Of a DNA stretch of 64,000 bases, positions 59,354 through 64,000 are shown in pieces. The translations under genes and the position numbers were made by a program. The DNA comes from Burkholderia sp. H160 (GTDB lineage Bacteria; Pseudomonadota; Gammaproteobacteria; Burkholderiales; Burkholderiaceae). The notes under the pieces are model-generated. The model saw nothing but the letters and a program-made list of their open reading frames with translations. It had not been told where the DNA came from and made no database searches. The first letter of the stretch is position 1, and every line of letters begins with the position of its first letter. The stretch covers positions 62,001 through 126,000 of the forward strand of contig ABYL01000005.1 of NCBI GenBank assembly GCA_000173575.1, in the 5' to 3' direction.

Positions 59354-60541
59354 TCAAGTGGCCGGTTGCGCAAGGGTCAGGGCTTCGTCGTACTGCCCAC
59401 GTACTGCGCCGGTCCCGACAAGTTCCGCAATCCGTTCTTCGCTGTAGCCGATGCTGCGTAGCACGGGTTCTGTGTGCTCGCCAAGGTGTGGAACGGCGAG
59501 CGGTGGCGACGCGGGCTCCAAACGGAAGTGAATCGGGCTTGCAACGTGGTTACGTCTGGATGGATCCATCTGGATCATCCCGCGCTCGTGGGCATGTGGA
59601 TGGTCGAGTGCTTCGGCGAGCGAGAGCACCGGCGCCACACTGATGTTTCGGCCTTTAAACCAGTCGAGCCATTCCTCTTGTGTGCGAGTCAGGAAGGTCT
59701 GCGTCAGGAATGCCCGAACGCGTACCTGGCCTTCACCGGCCGGGCCGATCGCGTCGGCGATCAGGTCAGGTCGGCCGAGTGGTGTAAGGAGATTGTTTGC
59801 GAAACTGCGTTCCCGGCCGCCAAGGCAGAGCCACTTCGAATCGGCGGTTTCATAACTGCCAAGCAATGCGAGTCCACTGTCGCCCTCAGTCATTTCTTGC
59901 GATCCATCGTCCGGCGTGTTGAGCAAACGACCGCTCAGGTACGGTTGCGCGGTGAGCGCCGCATCGAAAAGCGACAGGTCGATGTAGTCGCCGCGCCCCG
60001 TTTCCCGCGTGCGCAGCAGCGCCATCAACACAGCGGACAACGCCGTCAAAGAACCGGCCAACGCGGCGAGCGACGGCCCCGTGGTAATCGGCATACCCCG
60101 CCCATCGCGTGGCAGCGTACCTGCAAGCGATTGAACTACCGGATCGTGTGCGGGCAATTGAGAGAGCGGGCCCGTCTGGCCGAATGCCGTAATCGCACAA
60201 TAGACGACCCTCGGGTTCGTCCGGCTTACCGTCTCGTAGTCGATGCCAAGGCGGGCGGCCACGCCCGGCCTCGAAGATTCGATGACGACGTCGGCGTCGT
60301 TCATCAGCTTTAGCGCGACCTCGCGCCCGTCAGGATGCTTCAGGTCAAGCGCGATGCTGCGCTTGCCGCGGTTGATAGCGGCGAAGAACGCGCCGTCCGT
60401 GCCGGGCGCGCCGCGCGTGGGGTCGCCGGTGACCGGTTCGATCTTGATGACTTGCGCCCCATGATCGGCGAGATTGGCGGCGAGGAACGGACCCGGCATG
60501 AACTGCGACAGGTCCACGACGCGAAGGCCAGTCAGTTTCAT
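59354..60541 (-). CDS. CaiB/BaiF family protein lacking the usual catalytic aspartate
   Basis: A 395-residue class III CoA-transferase-fold protein with LTGLRVVDLSQFMPGPF, AINRGKRSIALDLK and AHDPVVQ (H132, D133). Where transferases have a DLAAG-like motif with the catalytic Asp, it reads GPSLAALAGS, with alanine around position 160. It may therefore be an unusual transferase, a racemase variant or an inactive homologue. It overlaps the upstream nitronate monooxygenase-like gene by four bases. Confidence 0.85.
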   Translation of the reverse strand: MKLTGLRVVDLSQFMPGPFLAANLADHGAQVIKIEPVTGDPTRGAPGTDGAFFAAINRGKRSIALDLKHPDGREVALKLMNDADVVIESSRPGVAARLGIDYETVSRTNPRVVYCAITAFGQTGPLSQLPAHDPVVQSLAGTLPRDGRGMPITTGPSLAALAGSLTALSAVLMALLRTRETGRGDYIDLSLFDAALTAQPYLSGRLLNTPDDGSQEMTEGDSGLALLGSYETADSKWLCLGGRERSFANNLLTPLGRPDLIADAIGPAGEGQVRVRAFLTQTFLTRTQEEWLDWFKGRNISVAPVLSLAEALDHPHAHERGMIQMDPSRRNHVASPIHFRLEPASPPLAVPHLGEHTEPVLRSIGYSEERIAELVGTGAVRGQYDEALTLAQPAT

Positions 60542-61524
60542 GCCAGGGCAGCACTGAAGCCGAGTTGGCGTTGCGCAATCGCGGTTGCTTCCTGGACGAT
60601 GCGGGCGATCAATTCCGCACAGGTCGGCAGGTCGTGAATAAGGCCGGTCACGATACCGGCGGGGAAGGCGCCGCCTTCGACTTCTCCCGTCACGAACGCG
60701 TCCATCCAGCGCTTTGCTCCGGTCAGCGCGTAGAGGTCCGAGGGCGTCACGTTGCCGGCGCGCTCGAGTTCGAGCGCGGCGACGCTCACGCTGTTCTTAA
60801 CTACGCGGCTCGAATCGCCAATTGAGCGGCCCACGAGCACCGTATCGCGCTCGGTCGCTTCCAGCAGGCGTTGCTTGATCGCAGGGTGGACCTGCGATTC
60901 CTGCGTGAGCATGAAACGCGTGCCCATGTTGATGCCCTCCGCGCCGAGCGCGAGCGCCGCCATTAGTCCGCGACCATCGGCGAAGCCGCCGGATGCGAGA
61001 ATCGGCACCTTCAGCTTGTCGGCGGCGGCGGGAATCAGGATCAGTCCAGGGATATCGTCTTCGCCAGGGTGCCCCGCGCATTCGAATCCATCGATGCTCA
61101 CGGCGTCCGCGCCGAGCGATTCGGCCTTTACCGCGTGGCGAACCGTGACGCACTTGTGCACGACCTTTACGCCGTGTGCCTTGAACTCGGCGATGTATTT
61201 CGCCGGATTGCTGCCTGCTGTTTCAACGACCTGTACGCCTTGGGACACGATCGTGCGCACGTACGCGTCGTAGTCGAGACCAGCATTGGCGCCGAGGACG
61301 GTCAGGTTGACACCAAAGGGTTTGTCCGTGAGCGAACGCACCTTGTCGATCTCGCGCGCGAGTGCATCGGCGCTTGCATGGGTGTGCGCGGAGAGGAACC
61401 CGAGACCGCCCGCGTTGCCCACGGCCGCTGCCAGTTCGGCCCGCGCTACCCAGCGCATGCCGCCTTGAATGATGGGATATTGAATGCCGAGTAATTGAGT
61501 AATGCGATTGACATACGGTTTCAT
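60538..61524 (-). CDS. Nitronate monooxygenase-like FMN protein
   Basis: A 328-residue TIM-barrel flavoprotein of the 2-nitropropane dioxygenase/nitronate monooxygenase family. YPIIQGGMRWVARAELAAAVGNAGGLG is the N-terminal signature; ECAGHPGEDD gives the likely catalytic His, and LASGGFADGRGLMAALALGAEGINMGTRF binds FMN phosphate. Members in catabolic clusters often act as enoyl-CoA reductases or on other acyl-CoAs rather than nitronates, which is more likely here. ATG 61524 is used; a longer frame to 61776 has no ribosome site. Confidence 0.88.
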   Translation of the reverse strand: MKPYVNRITQLLGIQYPIIQGGMRWVARAELAAAVGNAGGLGFLSAHTHASADALAREIDKVRSLTDKPFGVNLTVLGANAGLDYDAYVRTIVSQGVQVVETAGSNPAKYIAEFKAHGVKVVHKCVTVRHAVKAESLGADAVSIDGFECAGHPGEDDIPGLILIPAAADKLKVPILASGGFADGRGLMAALALGAEGINMGTRFMLTQESQVHPAIKQRLLEATERDTVLVGRSIGDSSRVVKNSVSVAALELERAGNVTPSDLYALTGAKRWMDAFVTGEVEGGAFPAGIVTGLIHDLPTCAELIARIVQEATAIAQRQLGFSAALA

Positions 61525-61630
61525 CGCGCGCCTGTAATCTGGATAGGAAGTGTAGGTGCCAGAAATGCGCCTGACGCGCGTGACCTGGCGTGCTCGGTTT
61601 GCCACGATAAGCGTGGCACTTCTTTGCAAC

Positions 61631-62407
61631 TCAACAATCGCGAAACTGGGGCTTGCGCTTTTCGGCGAAGGCTGCCATGCCTTCCTTCCGATCTTCGGTA
61701 GCAAAGGTCGAATACGCCATGCGCCGCTCAAAGAGGATGCCTTCTGCGAGGCTCGATTCGTAGGCACGGTTGACACACTCTTTTGCCATCGCCACGACCG
61801 GTTGTGAGAATCGTGCGATCTCGTCGGCCGTTTTCAGCGCTTCCTCGATGATCGTGTCGATCGGCACGATTCGGCTCACGAGGCCGCATCGTTCGGCTTC
61901 AACGGCATCCATCTTGCGGCCGGTGAGGATCATCTCCATCGCCTTCGATTTGCCGAGCACGCGCGTGAGGCGCTGCGTGCCGCCGGCGCCGGGAATGGTC
62001 GCGAGTGTGATTTCGGGCAGGGCGAAGCGGGCGTTGTCGGCGGCGAGAATGAAGTCGCACATCATGGCAAGTTCGCAGCCGCCGCCCAGCGCGAGACCCG
62101 CGACAGCGGCAATGACCGGCTTGCGGCAACGCGAGGTGCGCTCCCAGTTCGAAGTGATGAACTGGTTCTTGTAGACGTCCATATACGTCCATTCGTTCAT
62201 CATCTTGATGTCGGCGCCTGCGGCAAACGCTTTCTCGCTACCGGTCAGCACGATCGCGCCGATGGCAGGATCGGCTTCAAGGCCGTCGAGTGCGGCTGTC
62301 AGCTCGTCCATAAGCTGGTTGTTCAGCGCGTTGTAGGCTTGCGGACGGTTCAGCTTGATCAAGCCTGTCTTGCCGTGAATTTCGAGGATGATCGTCTCGT
62401 AGGCCAT
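61631..62407 (-). CDS. Enoyl-CoA hydratase
   Basis: A 258-residue classical crotonase with both catalytic glutamates: E112 in [11 protein letters not shown] and E132 in LPEITL, and the oxyanion FAAGAD. It is the most conventional hydratase in the window, of PaaF/FadB type, and would hydrate a 2-enoyl-CoA to the (S)-3-hydroxyacyl-CoA. As first gene of the leftward operon it lies under the promoter at 62535-62577 with its operator variant. Confidence 0.92.
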   Translation of the reverse strand: MAYETIILEIHGKTGLIKLNRPQAYNALNNQLMDELTAALDGLEADPAIGAIVLTGSEKAFAAGADIKMMNEWTYMDVYKNQFITSNWERTSRCRKPVIAAVAGLALGGGCELAMMCDFILAADNARFALPEITLATIPGAGGTQRLTRVLGKSKAMEMILTGRKMDAVEAERCGLVSRIVPIDTIIEEALKTADEIARFSQPVVAMAKECVNRAYESSLAEGILFERRMAYSTFATEDRKEGMAAFAEKRKPQFRDC

Positions 62408-62534
62408 GGTTTTTCCTTGCGGGAATCAGGGTGAACACCTAAGCCAGCATCGGAGCTTGCTCGCCCATCGTTGATGTCGCTTCCGGCGCGCCGTTCGGGC
62501 TGCGTCGAAGCGTACCGTACGTTGCCAAATTTGT

Positions 62535-62577
62535 GAACGACGTTTATCATTCTGAATGTGTGACCGAGCTTTGTCAA
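62535..62577 (-). promoter_or_regulatory. Promoter of the 62407 operon with operator variant
   Basis: On the minus strand: TTGACA (62577-62572), 17 bp, CAGAAT (62554-62549), then AAACGTCGTTC (62545-62535), 32 bp after the -35, with an ATTC half-site 12 bp before the palindrome. The -10 is identical to that of etfBA. The operator is a weaker match (AAAC instead of GAAC). The plus-strand gene at 62629 may share it. The rest of 62408-62628 shows nothing else. Confidence 0.6.
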
Positions 62578-62628
62578 TCAAACCCCAGGTCAGCTTTGCT
62601 AACGGAAAATATCGCGAGGAGACAGTAC

Positions 62629-63423
62629 ATGACGACTCGTCACGAGGACGGACAGATTCGCGTGGAACAGCGCGGGAACTTGCTTTTGATGGGGATCGAC
62701 CGCCCGGAAAAGCGCAATGGTTTTACGCCGAAGATGTTCAGGGAGCTGGCCATGGCTTACACGCAGCTCGAGAACAGTACTGATCTTTTCTGCGGTCTGG
62801 TCTACGCCGAGGGCGATCACTTTACGGCTGGGCTCGACATGCCAAAGATCGCACCGTTGCGTCGTGAAGGAAAACCCTTGCTTCCTGAGGGCGAGGTCGA
62901 TCCGTTTAACTTGCGCGCGCCGCTGCGCACCAAGCCGGTCGTCATCGCCCTCAAAGGAATCTGCTTCACCGTCGCAGTCGAATTGATGCTCGCATCGGAA
63001 GTGGCTGTCGCGGCCGATAACTGCCGTTTCTCCCAACTTGAAGTCAAGCGGGGGATCATGGCAGGTTGTGGTGCGACCTTCCGCATGGTGCAGCGCGCCG
63101 GCTGGGGTAACGCAATGAAGGTACTGCTTACTGGCGACGAATTCACCGCAGAGGAGGCGAGGCACATGAACTTCGTGCAGGATGTCGTGCCTGTGGGGCA
63201 GGAGTTCGATCGGGCGCTCGCGATCGCAGAGAGAATCGCGGCGCAGGCACCGCTAGCCGTGCAGGCTACGATGCAGAACGCGCGCGTTTCGCTGGGACAA
63301 GGCTGGCAGGATGCTTACGCGACTATTCAGTCCACCCAGCAGTTTCTCTACAACACGGAAGATGCCAAGGAAGGCGTTCAGTCCTTCATCGAAAAACGTA
63401 CGGCGAAGTTCGTCGGACGCTGA
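62629..63423 (+). CDS. Enoyl-CoA hydratase/isomerase family protein
   Basis: A 264-residue crotonase. Glutamates occupy both hydratase positions, E118 in VAVELMLASE and E138 in SQLEVKRG, although the glycine-rich loop is altered (CFTVAVEL) and FTAGLD replaces FCAGxD. Hydration is likely but the pocket differs from standard enzymes. ATG 62629 with GAGGAG upstream is preferred over a GTG at 62533 that lies inside the promoter. It is divergent from the operon at 62407. Confidence 0.87.
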   Translation: MTTRHEDGQIRVEQRGNLLLMGIDRPEKRNGFTPKMFRELAMAYTQLENSTDLFCGLVYAEGDHFTAGLDMPKIAPLRREGKPLLPEGEVDPFNLRAPLRTKPVVIALKGICFTVAVELMLASEVAVAADNCRFSQLEVKRGIMAGCGATFRMVQRAGWGNAMKVLLTGDEFTAEEARHMNFVQDVVPVGQEFDRALAIAERIAAQAPLAVQATMQNARVSLGQGWQDAYATIQSTQQFLYNTEDAKEGVQSFIEKRTAKFVGR

Positions 63424-63471
63424 TGCATGGCTTCCGGCGCAGTCGGTGTGCATTCAAGGGGACAGTCTGTT

Positions 63472-64000
63472 ATGACAAAAGGCGCGTTGGCGGGTGTTCG
63501 CGTACTCGACCTGAGCCGCATTCTCGCGGGGCCTTGGGGGGCTCAAATGCTGGCGGATCTCGGCGCGGAGGTCATCAAGGTCGAGCGTCCGGGCAAGGGG
63601 GACGATTCGCGGCAATTCGGCCCTCCGTTCCTCATGGATCGGGAGGGCAAGGTCACGCGCGAGTCGACGTTTTTTATCAGCGCGAACCGTGGCAAGAAGT
63701 CGATCACGTGCGATATCTCTACGCCTGAAGGCCAGGCGTTGATCCGCTCGTTGGCGTCGCACTGCGACGTGTTGCTCGAGAACTATAAGGTGGGCGACCT
63801 CAAGCGTTACGGGCTCGACTACGAGAGCCTCAAGCTGGTCAATCCGCGCCTGATCTACTGTTCGATAACCGGGTTCGGCCAGACTGGGCCGTATAGCCCA
63901 CGCCCCGGCTACGACTCGATTTTCCAGGCGATGGGTGGCCTGATGAGCGTTACCGGAAACGGCGACGATGTGCCGGGCGGTGGCCCAATGAAAACCGGGC
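63472..64000 (+). CDS. CaiB/BaiF family CoA-transferase, N-terminal part (cut by window edge)
   Basis: The first 176 residues of a third class III CoA-transferase-fold protein, beginning [23 protein letters not shown] with [15 protein letters not shown] and [23 protein letters not shown], the segment that leads to the catalytic Asp, which lies beyond the window. This N-terminus is of transferase type ([16 protein letters not shown]) rather than racemase type. It is 48 bp after the crotonase and probably co-transcribed. Confidence 0.88.
   Translation, partial: MTKGALAGVRVLDLSRILAGPWGAQMLADLGAEVIKVERPGKGDDSRQFGPPFLMDREGKVTRESTFFISANRGKKSITCDISTPEGQALIRSLASHCDVLLENYKVGDLKRYGLDYESLKLVNPRLIYCSITGFGQTGPYSPRPGYDSIFQAMGGLMSVTGNGDDVPGGGPMKTG

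Overview
The window is a high-GC, almost fully coding stretch whose gene families and regulatory style suggest a soil betaproteobacterium of the Burkholderiales (Paraburkholderia, Caballeronia or Cupriavidus-like). That placement is inference from gene content and base composition. No rRNA, tRNA, CRISPR array, insertion sequence or phage gene was recognised. Nearly every gene serves catabolism of an acyl-CoA-linked, probably alicyclic substrate. There are eight acyl-CoA dehydrogenases (three as adjacent pairs plus two singles), nine crotonase-fold proteins, five SDRs, three CaiB/BaiF proteins, two MaoC-type hydratases, an Ltp2-like aldolase with a DUF35 partner, a classical thiolase, an acyl-CoA ligase and an ETF. 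The oxygenation side has three cytochromes P450, a putidaredoxin-type ferredoxin with its reductase, a rubredoxin and a Rieske oxygenase. I read the window as one large catabolic island for a cyclic terpenoid- or steroid-like compound. The substrate cannot be named from sequence.

Layout. A leftward acyl-CoA dehydrogenase (cut by the left edge) faces a long rightward series at 1029-16295: DUF35/aldolase, three tandem PaaG-like crotonases, a dienoyl-CoA reductase-like SDR, a racemase, five acyl-CoA dehydrogenases, a crotonase, a MaoC hydratase and a P450cam-like P450. A leftward TetR gene (16439-17098) is followed by a gene-poor gap. An envelope/transport operon (18454-26723) encodes DUF1302, two DUF1329 paralogues, a YCF48-like propeller and an RND/MMPL pump, and ends at a strong terminator. 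Two leftward oxidoreductases, then etfBA, lead to a rightward series at 30757-44124: Rieske oxygenase, KstD-like flavoprotein, a split 2-oxoacid dehydrogenase, CoA ligase, crotonases, an acyl-CoA dehydrogenase pair, an SDR and a SnoaL-like protein. Leftward genes at 44157-47373 encode a 3alpha-HSD-like SDR, ferredoxin, ferredoxin reductase and a second TetR. The operon at 47538-54200 (P450, GMC oxidoreductase, 6-oxocamphor-hydrolase-like beta-diketone hydrolase, serine hydrolase, MaoC-like hydratase, CitE-like lyase) reads as a hydroxylate, oxidise, cleave-the-ring module. Then come an MFE2-like SDR, a second P450cam-like P450 with a 56-residue rubredoxin, a leftward five-gene operon at 62407-56801, and a rightward crotonase with a CaiB gene cut by the right edge.

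Regulation. The most unusual feature is a repeated promoter-operator module. It consists of a TTGACA-like -35, a 17-18 bp spacer, a -10, and about 9 bp after the start of the -10 the palindrome GAAC-n3-GTTC. A further GTTC/GTTT half-site usually sits 12 bp upstream of that palindrome. I find it in front of the acyl-CoA dehydrogenase at the left edge, the DUF35/aldolase operon, the DUF1302 operon, etfBA, the Rieske operon, the ferredoxin reductase operon and the 62407 operon, with variants before the SDR at 55188 and the P450 at 47538. This suggests that one repressor, perhaps the TetR at 46642-47373, controls the whole island. The other TetR (16439-17098) has its own, different array of inverted repeats.
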